Both the position numbers and the translations under genes were made by a program. 64,000 bases of DNA from JANLYQ01 sp031365725 (GTDB lineage: Bacteria; Actinomycetota; Actinomycetes; JACCUZ01): positions 1-64,000 of the forward strand of contig JANLYQ010000014.1 in assembly GCA_031365725.1 (NCBI GenBank), in the 5' to 3' direction. Shown piece by piece: positions 49,037 to 60,107 of the stretch (its first letter is position 1; each line of letters begins with the position of its first letter). The notes under the pieces were generated by a model that did no database searches, was not told the origin of the DNA, and was given only the letters and a program-made list of their open reading frames with translations.

Positions 49037-52000
49037 GTGAGCAGGACCACGAGCCCCTACCGCCTGGTGCGTACGCCGACCACCCCGGCAGTCGCACCGG
49101 TGCTCGACCCTGCCCAGGCCGAAGTGGTCGCCCACGACGGCGGGCCGCTGCTCGTGCTGGCCGGCCCCGGCACCGGCAAGACGACCACCCTGGTCGAGGC
49201 CGTCGTCCGGCGCATCGAGGCCGGCGCCGACCCCGAGCAGGTGCTGGTCCTGACCTTCGGGCGCCTGGCCGCTGCCGAGCTGCGCACCCGCATCGCCGCT
49301 CGCCTCGGCCGGGCCACCAAGGAGCCGTTGGCCCGCACCTTCCACTCCTACGCGTTCGGGGTCCTGCACCGCGAGGCAGCCGCGCGGGGTGAGCGGCCAC
49401 CGCGGCTGCTGGCCGGCCCCGAGCAGGACGTCGTCGTGCGCGACCTCCTCGCCGGCGACCTCGCCGACGGCGCCTCGACCTGGCCCAGCCGGCTGCACCC
49501 GGCACTGCCGACCCAGGGTTTCGCCCAAGAGCTGCGTGACCTGGTGATGCGCGCCTTCGAGCGCGGGGTCACCGACGACCGACTTCGCCGGCTCGGGGCC
49601 GAGCAAGGGCGCGACGACTGGGTGGCGGCGGCCCAGTTCATGCAGCAGTACTCCGAGGTGTCGTCGCTGCGCGAAGCCGCCAGCTATGACCCCGCCGAGC
49701 TGATCCGGGCGGTCGTGGACCTGTGGGCCGACGAGCCGGGCCAGCTCGCGGCCGAGCGGGCCGCCCGCCCGCACGTCTTCGTCGACGAGCTGCAGGACAC
49801 CGACCCTGCGCAGATCGAGCTCCTGACGCTGCTCGCCGGCGAGGGCCGTGACCTGGTGGCGGTCGGCGACCCCGACCAGGCGATCTATGGCTTCCGCGGT
49901 GCCGACGTGGCCGGCATCCGTGGGTTCCGCGAGCACTTCCGCACCCTCGCCGGCGATCCGGCGCCGGTCATCGACCTCGCCACCTCCCGACGGGCCGGCT
50001 CGGTGCTGCTGGCTGCCAGCCGACGGGTGGCCAGGGGTCTGGGCGGTCGGCGTCGCCACCGCGACCTGCTGCCCGCGGTCGGTGTGCCCGACGGCGAGCT
50101 GTCGGTGGCCGTACTGCGGTCCGAGTCGCAGGAGGCCGCGCACGTCGCGGCCCGGCTGCGTGAGGCCCATCTGGTCGACGGGGTGCCGTGGTCGCAGATG
50201 GCGGTCGTGGTGCGCTCCACCGTGCACTCCATGCCGGTGCTGCGCCGGGCGATGGTCGGTGCCGGCATCCCCGTGGCCGTCTCCGGCGACGAGGTCCCGC
50301 TGGTGCGCGAGCCGGCGGTGGGCCCGTTGCTCATGCTGCTCAAGGCCTCGACGCGCGACCTCGCGGATCCGCTCGGCCCGGACGGGCAGCCCGGCTTCCG
50401 GCCGATCCCTGAGGACGACGTCTCCGCCTTGCTCACCTCCTCGCTCGGTGGCGCCGACGTCATGGGGCTGCGCCGACTGCGGCAGGCGCTGCGCCGGGCC
50501 GAGCTGCTGGCCGGGGGCGGTCGCAGCTCGGGCGCCCTGCTGGTCGCTGCGCTCCACGACCCGGGGCTGCTGTCCGGCCTACCGCGTGCGGTCGCCCGAC
50601 CGGCGTCGACGATAGCCGAGCTGGTGGCCGCCGGCCGGGCGGCCGCCGGGGCCTCGGCCAGCGCCGAGGACGTGCTCTGGGAGCTCTGGTCGCGCAGCGG
50701 CCTCGCCGACCGCTGGGAGCGGGCCAGCCGTGAGGGTGGCCCGGCCGGTGAGGCCGCCGACCGCGACCTCGACGCGGTCGTCGCGCTGTTCGAGGCAGCG
50801 GCCCGGTTCTGCGACCGGCTGCCCGGCGCCGGGCCGCAGGTCTTCTACGACCACCTCACCGGCCAGCAGATCCCCGGTGACTCCCCGGCAGTGCGCGCGG
50901 TCGCCACCGAAGCCGTGCAGCTGCTGACCGCGCACGCCAGCAAGGGCCTGGAGTGGGACGTCGTCTGCGTCGCCGGCGTGCAGGAAGGCAGCTGGCCGGA
51001 CCTGCGCATGCGCGGGTCCTTCCTCGGCTCCGAGCGTCTGGTCGAGCTGATCCGGCCCGGCGCAGAGGCGACGGCACCGGCGGTGGCCACGGTGACCACC
51101 CTGGGCCGGCTGCTCGACGAGGAACGTCGCCTGTTCTACGTCGCCGTCACCCGGGCCCGCCGTTCGCTGTTGGTGACCGCTGTGACCAGTGAGCGCGAGG
51201 CGCTGCTGCCGTCCCGCTTCCTCGACGAGATCGACCCGCCGGCGGGGGCCGAGCCACGTCCCCTGACCGTCGTACGGCGACCGCTGTCGCTGGTCGGGTT
51301 GGTGGCCGACCTGCGCCGCACCCTGCTCGACCCCGAAGCCGACGAGCCGCGGCGCGAGGCGGCCGCCCAGCGGCTGGCGGTGCTCGCCGCCGCCGGTGCT
51401 CGGGGCGCTGACCCGCAGAGCTGGTGGGGCCTCGCGCCGATGACCGGAGACGGGCCGCTGCGGGCGCCTGACGACCTGGTCGTCGTCAGCCCGTCCCGGG
51501 TCGAGTCGTTCCGCCGCTGCGAGCTGCGGTGGTTCCTGGAGCAGGCGGGTGGTGGCACCTCCCCCGGCCCCGCCCAGGCCGTGGGCACGTTGGTGCATGC
51601 CGTCGCCGAGACCGCCGTCGACCCCTCGAGCAGCACGGAGGCGGCTCTCCTGGCCCGACTCGAGGAGCTGCTCCCGCACACCGACCTGGGCTCGGGCTGG
51701 GTGGCGCGCAAGGAGCGCGAGCGCGCCGAGGCGATGGTGCGGCGTCTCGCCGGGTGGCTCGCCAGCAACGCCCGTGATGTGGTCGCCACCGAGCAGGACA
51801 TCGACATCACTATCGACCGGGCCCGGCTGGTCGGGCGGGTCGACCGGGTCGAGCGCGACGAGGCGGGGCGGGCGGTGGTGGTCGACCTCAAGACCGGCAG
51901 CAGCAAGACCAAGGAGGCCGAGCTCATGACGCACGGCCAGCTCGCGGCCTACCAGCTGGCTGCCGAGCACGGTGCCTTCGCCGGCACGCGGGGCAGTGGT

Positions 52001-52234
52001 GGCGCCGAGCTGCTGCAGGTCGGTGGCGGCGCCGCCACCAAAGGGGCGGTCGCGCAACAGCAAGTGCCGCTGGCCGAGTCGTCCGATCCCGACTGGGCTC
52101 GTTCGCTCGTGCTGGACGTGGCCGAGGGCATGGCCGGGTCGGCGTTCCGCGCCGTGGCCAACGACTACTGCCAGATGTGTCCGGTGCGCACCAGCTGCCC
52201 GGTGCAGGACGACGGCCGCGCGGTGACGTCATGA
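49037..52234 (+). CDS. adnA: AdnA: helicase-nuclease subunit for double-strand break end resection
   Basis: A 1065-residue UvrD-type motor fused to a RecB/Cas4-family nuclease. Walker A GPGTGKTT is at residues 43-50, DEXX-box DELQD at 250-254, and SAFs include VAVGDPDQAIYGFRGAD and LLTAHASKGLEWDVV; the late motif RLFYVAVTRARRSL is present. The nuclease has VVVDLKTGS (D-x-K) and cysteines at 1045, 1048 and 1054 (YCQMCPVRTSC) plus an upstream one in FRRCEL, consistent with a 4Fe-4S cluster. This matches mycobacterial AdnA, which with AdnB resects DNA ends in recombination repair. GTG at 49037; coupled to adnB by an ATGA overlap. Confidence 0.9.
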   Translation: MSRTTSPYRLVRTPTTPAVAPVLDPAQAEVVAHDGGPLLVLAGPGTGKTTTLVEAVVRRIEAGADPEQVLVLTFGRLAAAELRTRIAARLGRATKEPLARTFHSYAFGVLHREAAARGERPPRLLAGPEQDVVVRDLLAGDLADGASTWPSRLHPALPTQGFAQELRDLVMRAFERGVTDDRLRRLGAEQGRDDWVAAAQFMQQYSEVSSLREAASYDPAELIRAVVDLWADEPGQLAAERAARPHVFVDELQDTDPAQIELLTLLAGEGRDLVAVGDPDQAIYGFRGADVAGIRGFREHFRTLAGDPAPVIDLATSRRAGSVLLAASRRVARGLGGRRRHRDLLPAVGVPDGELSVAVLRSESQEAAHVAARLREAHLVDGVPWSQMAVVVRSTVHSMPVLRRAMVGAGIPVAVSGDEVPLVREPAVGPLLMLLKASTRDLADPLGPDGQPGFRPIPEDDVSALLTSSLGGADVMGLRRLRQALRRAELLAGGGRSSGALLVAALHDPGLLSGLPRAVARPASTIAELVAAGRAAAGASASAEDVLWELWSRSGLADRWERASREGGPAGEAADRDLDAVVALFEAAARFCDRLPGAGPQVFYDHLTGQQIPGDSPAVRAVATEAVQLLTAHASKGLEWDVVCVAGVQEGSWPDLRMRGSFLGSERLVELIRPGAEATAPAVATVTTLGRLLDEERRLFYVAVTRARRSLLVTAVTSEREALLPSRFLDEIDPPAGAEPRPLTVVRRPLSLVGLVADLRRTLLDPEADEPRREAAAQRLAVLAAAGARGADPQSWWGLAPMTGDGPLRAPDDLVVVSPSRVESFRRCELRWFLEQAGGGTSPGPAQAVGTLVHAVAETAVDPSSSTEAALLARLEELLPHTDLGSGWVARKERERAEAMVRRLAGWLASNARDVVATEQDIDITIDRARLVGRVDRVERDEAGRAVVVDLKTGSSKTKEAELMTHGQLAAYQLAAEHGAFAGTRGSGGAELLQVGGGAATKGAVAQQQVPLAESSDPDWARSLVLDVAEGMAGSAFRAVANDYCQMCPVRTSCPVQDDGRAVTS

Positions 52235-55200
52235 CCCGGTCGCGTCGGGGGCGGCCGCAGCCGAGCCTGTTCGACACCTCGCTGACCGGCGAGGTGGCGA
52301 TCACCCCGGCCGAGCTCGCCGTACATCTCGGGGAGGACTTCCCGCCGACCCCCGAGCAGAACGGCGCCATCGTGGGGCCGCTGCGCCCGCACGTCGTGGT
52401 CGCTGGTGCCGGCTCCGGCAAGACCCAGACGATGGGCCTGCGCGTGGTGTGGCTGGTCGCCAACGGCTTGGTCGAGCCGCACCGCGTGCTCGGGCTGACC
52501 TTTACCCGTAAGGCCGCGGCCGAGCTCGGCGAGCGGGTGCGGCACATGCTCAGCCGGCTGCACCATGCGCACGAGCGGGCCCCGTTCCTCCCCGACCAGG
52601 TGGCGCAGGCCCTGCGCACCGGCGAGCCGACAGTGACGACCTACCACTCCTACGCCGCCGCGCTGGTCGGTGAGCACGCCCTGCGGATCGGCCTCGAGCC
52701 GGACACCCGGCTGATCGGCGAGGCCATGTCGTGGCAGCTCGCCACCCAGGTCGTCGAGACCTATGACGGGGCGATGGAGTCCGTCAGTCGCAAGCTGACC
52801 ACGGTGATCGGCGACGTGCTCGCCCTGGCCGGCGAGCTGTCCGAGCACCTGCGCACCCCGGCCGACGTGGTCGCGGTGACCGACGAGGTCCGAGCCCATC
52901 TCGAGGCTCTTCCGCGGGCGCCCAAGCAACGCACCGCGAGCCACTACAAGGACGTTGCCGACCTGCTGCGGCTGCTCGACTCCCGGGTTGCGCTGCTGCC
53001 GATGGTCGAGGCCTACATCGAGGCCAAGAAGGCGCGCCAGGTCATGGACTACGGCGACCAGGTGGCCATCGCCGCGAGGATCGCCCGAGATCACCCGGAG
53101 GTCGGCGAGCTCGAGCGGGCGAGGTTCGGCGCTGTGCTGCTCGACGAGTACCAGGACACCGGCGAGGCTCAGCGGGTCCTGCTCACATCGCTGTACGCCG
53201 GGGGACACCCGGTCACTGCGGTCGGTGACCCACGCCAGTCGATCTATGGCTGGCGTGGCGCCAGTGCGGGCAACCTCGAGCGCTTCCCTGACGACTTCTC
53301 CGGGCCGACACCGGAGACCGCGGCCGGCGCCAGCCGCCTGACGGTGAGCTTTCGCAACGGTGAGCGAGTGCTGGCTGCGGCCAACCTGGTGGCCGACGGC
53401 ATCCCGGTGCGCGCTGCCCTGGCCGCGCCGGCCGCGCACGGCACCGGGACCCAGCACCTGCGTCCCGGGCCTGGTCGGGTCGGTCAGGGGCGGGTCGTCG
53501 TCGGTCTGCACTCCACCGTGCTCGACGAGGCGCAGTGGGTGGCCGACACGATCGCCGCCCTCGGCCGCGATCCGAGCCCCGCCGGGTGGGGCGAGATCGC
53601 GGTCCTGGCTCGGCGGCGGGCGGCCTTCCCGGCATTGGAGGCTGCGCTGCGGGCTCGCGGTGTCCCGTGCGAGGTCGTCGGTCTCGGTGGCCTGCTGCAC
53701 GAGCCGGAGGTCGTCGACGTCGTCAGCACGTTGCGGGTGCTGGCCGACCCCACGGCCGGCGCCGCCCTGCTGCGCCTGCTCGCGGGTCCCCGCTGGCGGG
53801 TCGGCCCGCGTGACCTCGACGCTCTGGGTCGCCGGGCCCGCTCGCTGGCCGTGGGCCGGGGGCCGGTCGTGGTCGCCCCGACGCCGGATGCTCCCCGCCC
53901 TCCCGAACCGGACGACGTCGACGAGCGGAGTCTCGTCGACGCCGTCGAGGACCCAGGCGACGTCGGCGCCTACTCCGCCGCGGGCCTGACCCGCATCCAG
54001 GCGCTGCGCGACGAGCTGCGCCGCCTGCGCCGCCTGTCGGGCAGCGCGCTGCCCGACCTGGTGATGGCGGTGGTGCGGGCGATCGACCTCGACGTCGAGC
54101 TGACCGCACGCCCCGAAGTCCGGGCCGCCGACGCCATGCTCGACGTCGACCGCCTTGTCGAGGTGGCCGAAGAGTTCGTCTCCTCGGGCGAGGACCCCGG
54201 GCTGGTGGCATTCCTGGCCTACCTCGACACGGCCGAGGACCGCGAGCGCGGGCTCGAGGTCGAGGTGGGTGAGCCGGACGGGTCTCGGGTGCAGCTGATG
54301 ACCATCCACGCCGCCAAGGGGCTCGAATGGGACGTCGTCGTGGTGGCCGGTCTGACCGAGACCGTCTTCCCGCAGTCCGGGCGGCCGGTCGCCGACTGGA
54401 CCCGGCAGGACGCCGCCCTGCCGTTCCCGCTGCGCGGGGACCGCAGCGAGCTGCCGGAGCTGGCGTGGCAGTCCATGGCCGACCAGGTCGATGCCCACGA
54501 CCTGCTCGGTGAGTTCCAGTCCGCCTGTCGGGAGCGGGCGGCCCTTGAGGAGCAGCGGCTCGCCTACGTCGCCGTGACCCGGCCGCGTGACCTGCTCGTC
54601 TGCTCCGGCTACTGGTGGGACACCAGCAAGAAGCCCCGCGGCCCCTCGGCGCTGCTGCTCGGACTGCACGAGCTCTGCCTCGCCGGTGGGGGAGACGTGG
54701 CGGTCTGGGTCGACCCGCCGGCCGATGACGCCGAGCACCCGCTTGAGTCTGCTGCGGCCTCAGCTCTCTGGCCGGCCGACCCCCTGGGCGAGCGTCGCCA
54801 GCGGCTCACGGACGCCGCCGCGCTCGTCCGCCAGGCCGCGATTCGCGGGCCGGGACCACAGGTCAGCCCGGCCGCCGACGCGGCTGCCAGCCCGGCCGCC
54901 GACGCGGCTGCCAGCCCGGACGCAGACCCGCAGGTGGCGGCTTGGGACCTCGAGCTCGAGCTGCTCCTCGCTGAGCTGGCGCGTCAGCAGGAGCGCCGCG
55001 CCGGCGCGGGCGACGTCCTGCTGCCGAGCCGGCTGTCGGTCTCGCAACTGGTGGTGCTGCGACGCGACCCGGCCGAGCTGGCCCGGTCGCTGCGGCGCCC
55101 GGTGCCCCGCAAGCCGGCGCCGCTGGCCCGACGCGGCACCCGCTTTCATCTCTGGCTCGAGGCCCGCTGGGGCCAGCAACGGCTGATAGACGTCGACGAG

Positions 55201-55638
55201 CTGCCCGGCGCCGCCGACGAGACAGCTGCCCCCGGCGACGACCTGCTTGCCCTGCAGGCAGCCTTCGAGGCGAGCCGCTGGGCCAGCCGGGTGCCCACCG
55301 AGATCGAGCTGCCCTTCGACATGACCGTCGGCGGGGTGCTGCTGCGCGGGCGCTGCGATGCGGTTTTCACCGACGACCCCGGCGGCATGGTCGACGTGGT
55401 CGACTGGAAGACCGGTCCACCTGCCCGCGGTGCCGAAGCCGAGGCAGCCGCCGTACAGCTCGCGGTCTATCGCCTTGCCTGGCACCGCTTGCATGGCACG
55501 CCGCTGGACCAGATCCGCGCGGCCTTCCACCATGTGGCCGCAGGGGTCACAGTGCGACCTGCCGACCTGCTCGACGAAGCCGGGCTTGTCGAGCTGATCC
55601 GCTCGGTGCCGGGAACCGTAGGCGTGGCCTCCGCCTGA
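52231..55638 (+). CDS. adnB: AdnB: helicase-nuclease subunit for double-strand break end resection
   Basis: A 1135-residue partner of AdnA. Walker A AGAGSGKTQ spans about residues 58-66, the DEXX box is in VLLDEYQDTGEAQ, and VGDPRQSIYGWRGAS and MTIHAAKGLEWDVVVVAG are the later helicase motifs. The C-terminal nuclease shows GRCDAVF and VVDWKTG (D-x-K). An internal low-complexity tract of Ser-Pro-Ala-Ala-Asp-Ala repeats at 54865-54939 links the motor and nuclease domains. In mycobacteria AdnB supplies the dominant motor. ATG at 52231, overlapping the adnA stop. Confidence 0.9.
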   Translation: MTRSRRGRPQPSLFDTSLTGEVAITPAELAVHLGEDFPPTPEQNGAIVGPLRPHVVVAGAGSGKTQTMGLRVVWLVANGLVEPHRVLGLTFTRKAAAELGERVRHMLSRLHHAHERAPFLPDQVAQALRTGEPTVTTYHSYAAALVGEHALRIGLEPDTRLIGEAMSWQLATQVVETYDGAMESVSRKLTTVIGDVLALAGELSEHLRTPADVVAVTDEVRAHLEALPRAPKQRTASHYKDVADLLRLLDSRVALLPMVEAYIEAKKARQVMDYGDQVAIAARIARDHPEVGELERARFGAVLLDEYQDTGEAQRVLLTSLYAGGHPVTAVGDPRQSIYGWRGASAGNLERFPDDFSGPTPETAAGASRLTVSFRNGERVLAAANLVADGIPVRAALAAPAAHGTGTQHLRPGPGRVGQGRVVVGLHSTVLDEAQWVADTIAALGRDPSPAGWGEIAVLARRRAAFPALEAALRARGVPCEVVGLGGLLHEPEVVDVVSTLRVLADPTAGAALLRLLAGPRWRVGPRDLDALGRRARSLAVGRGPVVVAPTPDAPRPPEPDDVDERSLVDAVEDPGDVGAYSAAGLTRIQALRDELRRLRRLSGSALPDLVMAVVRAIDLDVELTARPEVRAADAMLDVDRLVEVAEEFVSSGEDPGLVAFLAYLDTAEDRERGLEVEVGEPDGSRVQLMTIHAAKGLEWDVVVVAGLTETVFPQSGRPVADWTRQDAALPFPLRGDRSELPELAWQSMADQVDAHDLLGEFQSACRERAALEEQRLAYVAVTRPRDLLVCSGYWWDTSKKPRGPSALLLGLHELCLAGGGDVAVWVDPPADDAEHPLESAAASALWPADPLGERRQRLTDAAALVRQAAIRGPGPQVSPAADAAASPAADAAASPDADPQVAAWDLELELLLAELARQQERRAGAGDVLLPSRLSVSQLVVLRRDPAELARSLRRPVPRKPAPLARRGTRFHLWLEARWGQQRLIDVDELPGAADETAAPGDDLLALQAAFEASRWASRVPTEIELPFDMTVGGVLLRGRCDAVFTDDPGGMVDVVDWKTGPPARGAEAEAAAVQLAVYRLAWHRLHGTPLDQIRAAFHHVAAGVTVRPADLLDEAGLVELIRSVPGTVGVASA
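54865..54928. repeat. 24-bp tandem repeat in the adnB linker
   Basis: Two perfect 24-base units (54865-54888 and 54889-54912) and a partial third encode Ser-Pro-Ala-Ala-Asp-Ala-Ala-Ala repeats between the motor and nuclease domains. The period keeps the frame. Confidence 0.85.
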
Positions 55639-55734
55639 CAGGCAGGTGGGGGACCGCTCCGGGCCAGGAACAGCGGCCGTTCATCGGGTGGCCCGTCGAT
55701 CAGACGGCCGCGCTGGACGAGGGGTGCGGGCACG

Positions 55735-56764
55735 GTGGCCAAGTCCATCTCGGCCTACGACATGGCAGTCAGCGACGCGGTCTACGGCAAGTCCGACCGC
55801 TATCTCTCGATGGGCCGGCTGCAGGCGATGCTCGACCACGAGTACGAGCTCAACCTCGAGCGGCTGGACGCGACCCGCGGCCACGACAACGCGTTCTTCG
55901 CCTTCGCCGACACGGTGGTCGCCCGCAGTTGTGCCGGCGGCAACGAGTGCCACGGCTGGATGGGCGTGAAGTTCCAGTCCCATCAGCGCGACGAGCCCAG
56001 CCAGATCGTGCTGCACGTGCGCATGTTCGGCCCCGACGGCCACGTGCTGCAGCCCAGCGAGGTGCTGCGCAAGAAGGCGATCCTGGTCGAGCGCGGCAGC
56101 TTTCGCCCGCCGACGGTGGTCAACATCGACATGCTCGCCTGCGCCCGGGAGAAGTTCGAGGCCGACCCCGTGAGTCGCCGGTCGCGACGTGCTCGTGCTG
56201 ACCGAGCTGACGATGGCCAACCTGCTCGCCGGTGGCAGCGCCGTCGACCGTCGTGACTTCCTGGCCCGCGCCGACCTCCTTGCCGCCTGCGGCACGACGG
56301 TGCTGATCTCGGACTACGTCGCCTTCCACCGGCTCGCCGCCTACCTCGCGTGGCGCACCGACGGCCGCATCGGCATGGTGATGGGCGTCCCGACCTTGAT
56401 GGACCAGTTCGACGAGGCCAACCACGCCGACCTACCCGGCGGCATCCTCGAGGCGTTCGGCCGGCTGTTTATGAACGACCTGCGGCTGTTCGTCTACCCG
56501 ATGCTGCGCGACGGCACCGTCACCACCATCGGCAACCTGGCCGTCGGGGAGGAGCTGCAGCCGCTGTATGACTACCTTGCCCGCCGCGGCAGCTTCGTCG
56601 ACCTCGACAACTACAAGCCCGACTACCTGCCGATCCTCAGCCGCGACGTGCTGCGCCGCATCGCCGAGGGCGACCAGACTTGGGAGGCGATGGTGCCCAC
56701 CGAGGTCGGCGAGCTGGTCAAGGCACGAGGGTTCTGCGGCTACTCGTCGGCACAGCAGCGCTGA
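55735..56764 (+). pseudogene. Frameshifted conserved gene of unknown function (two overlapping frames)
   Basis: The first frame from the GTG at 55735 encodes about 145 sensible residues (DRYLSMGRLQAMLDHEYEL, SCAGGNECHGWMGVKFQ, REKFEADPV), then turns arginine-rich. The second frame, displaced by +1, is sensible from about 56174 to 56764 (GRDVLVLTELTMANLLAGG, DFLARADLLAACGTTVLIS, GEELQPLYDYLARRGSFVD). Skipping one base at 56170-56173 joins them smoothly as ADPV-VAGRDVLVL. So this was, or still is, one protein of about 343 residues. I cannot name the family with confidence. A true mutation, sequencing error or translational frameshift are all possible; no classical slippery site is present. Confidence 0.72.
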
Positions 56765-57593
56765 CCGGAGCCGCCCGCGGTCGGGACAGCCGCACAAGAG
56801 CGGGTACGCCGGTCTGCAGGCCCAGTGCTGCGCCCATGATGGCCACGGCGGCGATGCCGTCGAGCCAGTAGTGGTTGGCGGTCGCGACCACGACGAACGA
56901 CGTCACCACCAGGTGCGTCACCCCGACCCAGCCCCAGCGCCACGGGCTGGCACGCCACATCCACCACGCCACGATCGCTGCCCAGCCCACGTGCACCGAC
57001 GGGAAGGCCGACAGCTGGTCTGCGACCTCCAGCGTGGTCGGGCCGTAGACCGACTGGCCGTACACCGCGGCGGTGTCGACGAACCCGCCGCCTGGCAGCA
57101 GCCGCGGTGGCGCGACGGTCATCACCAGGTGCACCAGGAAGCACGCGGCGGTCACCAGCACCACCGTCATGCGGACCGAGGGATAGAGCGCGCGATGCTG
57201 CCAGAAGATCCACGCCAGGAACAGCAGCAGCCCGTTGAAATGGCCGTAGACGTAGAACGCGTTGGACGCCTGGCTGACCAACGCGTGGCCCTCGATCAGT
57301 CGTTGGGTGCCGTGCTCGTTGGCGATGTGGAAGAACCGCTCGACGGCGAGGATGTCGCGACCGCGTCCGACGGCTCCGGCCGCGGTGTGGTGCGCGAGCG
57401 TCCCGGCCAGCTGCCACACCGCGAACAGGACCAGCACGATGCCGCTCTCCTGGACGGCCGCAGCGGCCACCCGGGTGCCCCGACCCCGACGTCCGCCCCG
57501 GCCTAGCAGCGCGAGCGCTGCCGACACCGTCAGCAGCGCGAGGGCCCAGAGCAGCGCGATCCGCCAACCGAGCATCAGGTGAGGCACCCGCAC
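56718..57593 (-). CDS. PAP2-family (phosphatidic-acid-phosphatase/inositol-phosphotransferase-like) membrane protein
   Basis: A 291-residue protein with about six membrane helices. The three PAP2-like signatures are visible as VAPPRLLPGG, SAFPSVHVGW and ANHYWLDGI, which provide the catalytic Ser-His and His-Asp residues. The arrangement fits the PAP2_3/Aur1-like group that handles lipid phosphates or inositol-phosphate headgroups. The GTG at 57593 or ATG at 57575 may be the start. Its 3' end overlaps the convergent frameshifted gene by 47 bases. No operon partner is apparent. Confidence 0.82.
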   Translation of the reverse strand: MRVPHLMLGWRIALLWALALLTVSAALALLGRGGRRGRGTRVAAAAVQESGIVLVLFAVWQLAGTLAHHTAAGAVGRGRDILAVERFFHIANEHGTQRLIEGHALVSQASNAFYVYGHFNGLLLFLAWIFWQHRALYPSVRMTVVLVTAACFLVHLVMTVAPPRLLPGGGFVDTAAVYGQSVYGPTTLEVADQLSAFPSVHVGWAAIVAWWMWRASPWRWGWVGVTHLVVTSFVVVATANHYWLDGIAAVAIMGAALGLQTGVPALVRLSRPRAAPVSAAVPTSSRRTLVP

Positions 57594-57832
57594 ACGATGC
57601 CATCCCGGGCAGACGCTTTGCCTGCAGGTCCACCGACAGCCATCCCGCTGTGGCTCTCATTCGGTTCGCCCAGCCGCCTCCTGGAGCACGGCGAGGTCGC
57701 GCACGGCATAGCGGTGATGTTCGGCTTCTTCCTCGAGCACGCATCGACCACGACCACCCTGCAGCGCTGTCGCCCCGGCGGCGTCCTGCGCGTCGGGGTG
57801 CGCCGTGCGTGTGACCGAGGCAGAGTGGGGGC
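57594..57832. other. Intergenic stretch between divergent genes
   Basis: This 239-base stretch lies between the PAP2 gene and the secreted protein gene. On the minus strand one short frame reads EEEAEHHRYAVRDLAVLQEAA before a stop, which looks protein-like but is too short to assign. The rest should hold the two promoters. Nothing else recognised. Confidence 0.35.
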
Positions 57833-58876
<1,044 letters not shown>

Positions 58877-58904
58877 CCGGCTGGCGTGGCTCAGCGCAAG
58901 CGGC

Positions 58905-59201
58905 CTAGACCCGGGAAGCCAGCACGTCCGAGTGGTTGATCTTCGGTGGCTCGGAGAGCAGCGCGTCGGCGTTGGCCATCAGCGCCTCGGCGACCTTGCC
59001 CGACAGGTGCGCGTCGCGGCCGGCGTCGTCGTCGAACGTGTCGAAGATGCCGAAGGTGGATGCACCGATCTGCACGGCGTACCACGTGCGCGTGGCCGGC
59101 TCGGCCTCCACCAGCGGCAGGGCGCCGGCCAGGAAGTCGGCGACCTCCTGCTCCTTGCCGGGTTTGGCGTGCAGCTCGACCCACAGTGCCTTGCCGGTCA
59201 T
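58905..59201 (-). CDS. Antibiotic-biosynthesis-monooxygenase-like (ABM) protein
   Basis: A 98-residue dimeric alpha/beta-barrel protein. It begins ALWVELHAKPGKEQEVADFL, has TRTWYAVQIGASTFGIFDTF and DDDAGRDAHLSGKVAEAL, the typical ABM order (strand, helix, strand with F/W, acidic loop, H-containing helix). Members include small-molecule monooxygenases and quinone-handling enzymes. The ATG at 59201 has GGAG about five bases upstream. It lies between two convergent or parallel minus-strand genes with no linked pathway. Function unresolved. Confidence 0.78.
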   Translation of the reverse strand: MTGKALWVELHAKPGKEQEVADFLAGALPLVEAEPATRTWYAVQIGASTFGIFDTFDDDAGRDAHLSGKVAEALMANADALLSEPPKINHSDVLASRV

Positions 59202-59253
59202 GACGTCTCCTCTGTCGGGTGCGGGCCGCGGGGCGACACCGCTGAGGTCCTGC

Positions 59254-60045
59254 CTACCCCATCTGCGGCAGGTCCACCACCAGCGCGCAGTGGTCGCTGA
59301 CCCCGAGGCGCAGGACGCGCGACGTCGGCGCCGGCTCGCCGGCGGCCATCCCGTGAGTGAGTACGTGGTCCAGCTGCACCCGCGGCTTCCACGCCGGGTA
59401 CGTCGCCACCCGCGCAGCCTGGGTCCACCCGTTGGTCGACAGCGCCGGCCACGCCCCCGGCAGGTTGAAGTCACCGAGCAGCACCCGCGGTCCGGGCATC
59501 GCGGCGGCCCATCGGGCGATCCGGCGCAGCTGGCGGATGTTCCACCCCGGCACGAATGACAGGTGCGTGGTCACCACGGTCACCGGCCCGGCGGAGGTCT
59601 CGATCACCGCAGCCAGCGCCACCCGCGGCTCGTCGGCGACCATCGTGAGCCCACGGGTGCCCGGCACCATCAGCGGCAACCCGACCGGCGCGGGGCCGAA
59701 GCGACGTGCTTTCCACGAGCGCACCGGCAGCCGGGACACCAGCCCCACGCCGTACGCCGGTCCGCCCTCGGTCTCCGCAGCGTCGGCGTCACCGGTGGCT
59801 GCGGTCCACGCGACACCGGGTGTTCCGTGCAGGGCGGGCACGAAGCGGCACCACTGCGCACCCAGTGCCTCGGCCACGACTGCGGTCTGGTCGGCCCCGG
59901 CCGAACGCTCCTGGCGGAGGTCGACCTCCTGCAGCCCCACGACGTCGGCATCAAGCTCGGCTGCGGCTTCCCGCAGCGCTGCTTCGGGCACCGAGCCGTC
60001 GGTCAGGCTGCGACCGTGCAGGAGGTTGAAGGTGGCGACGCGCAC
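59254..60045 (-). CDS. Endonuclease/exonuclease/phosphatase family protein
   Basis: A 263-residue metal-dependent phosphoesterase. Motifs in order: RVATFNLLHGR (metal-binding Asn), VGLQEVDL (Glu), TTHLSFVPG (His), LLGDFNLPG (Asp-x-Asn) and SDHCALVVDL (catalytic His). The fold covers DNases, sphingomyelinases and inositol-polyphosphate phosphatases; the absence of a signal peptide suggests an intracellular enzyme. The GTG at 60045 starts just before the first strand. It is divergent from the M20 peptidase gene with 62 bases between. Confidence 0.83.
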   Translation of the reverse strand: MRVATFNLLHGRSLTDGSVPEAALREAAAELDADVVGLQEVDLRQERSAGADQTAVVAEALGAQWCRFVPALHGTPGVAWTAATGDADAAETEGGPAYGVGLVSRLPVRSWKARRFGPAPVGLPLMVPGTRGLTMVADEPRVALAAVIETSAGPVTVVTTHLSFVPGWNIRQLRRIARWAAAMPGPRVLLGDFNLPGAWPALSTNGWTQAARVATYPAWKPRVQLDHVLTHGMAAGEPAPTSRVLRLGVSDHCALVVDLPQMG

Positions 60046-60107
60046 CGTCAGAGGGTAGGCGGGCCGCCTGGCAGCGCTGCGCCACCCCGGCCGTAGGGTC
60101 TTGTCAC

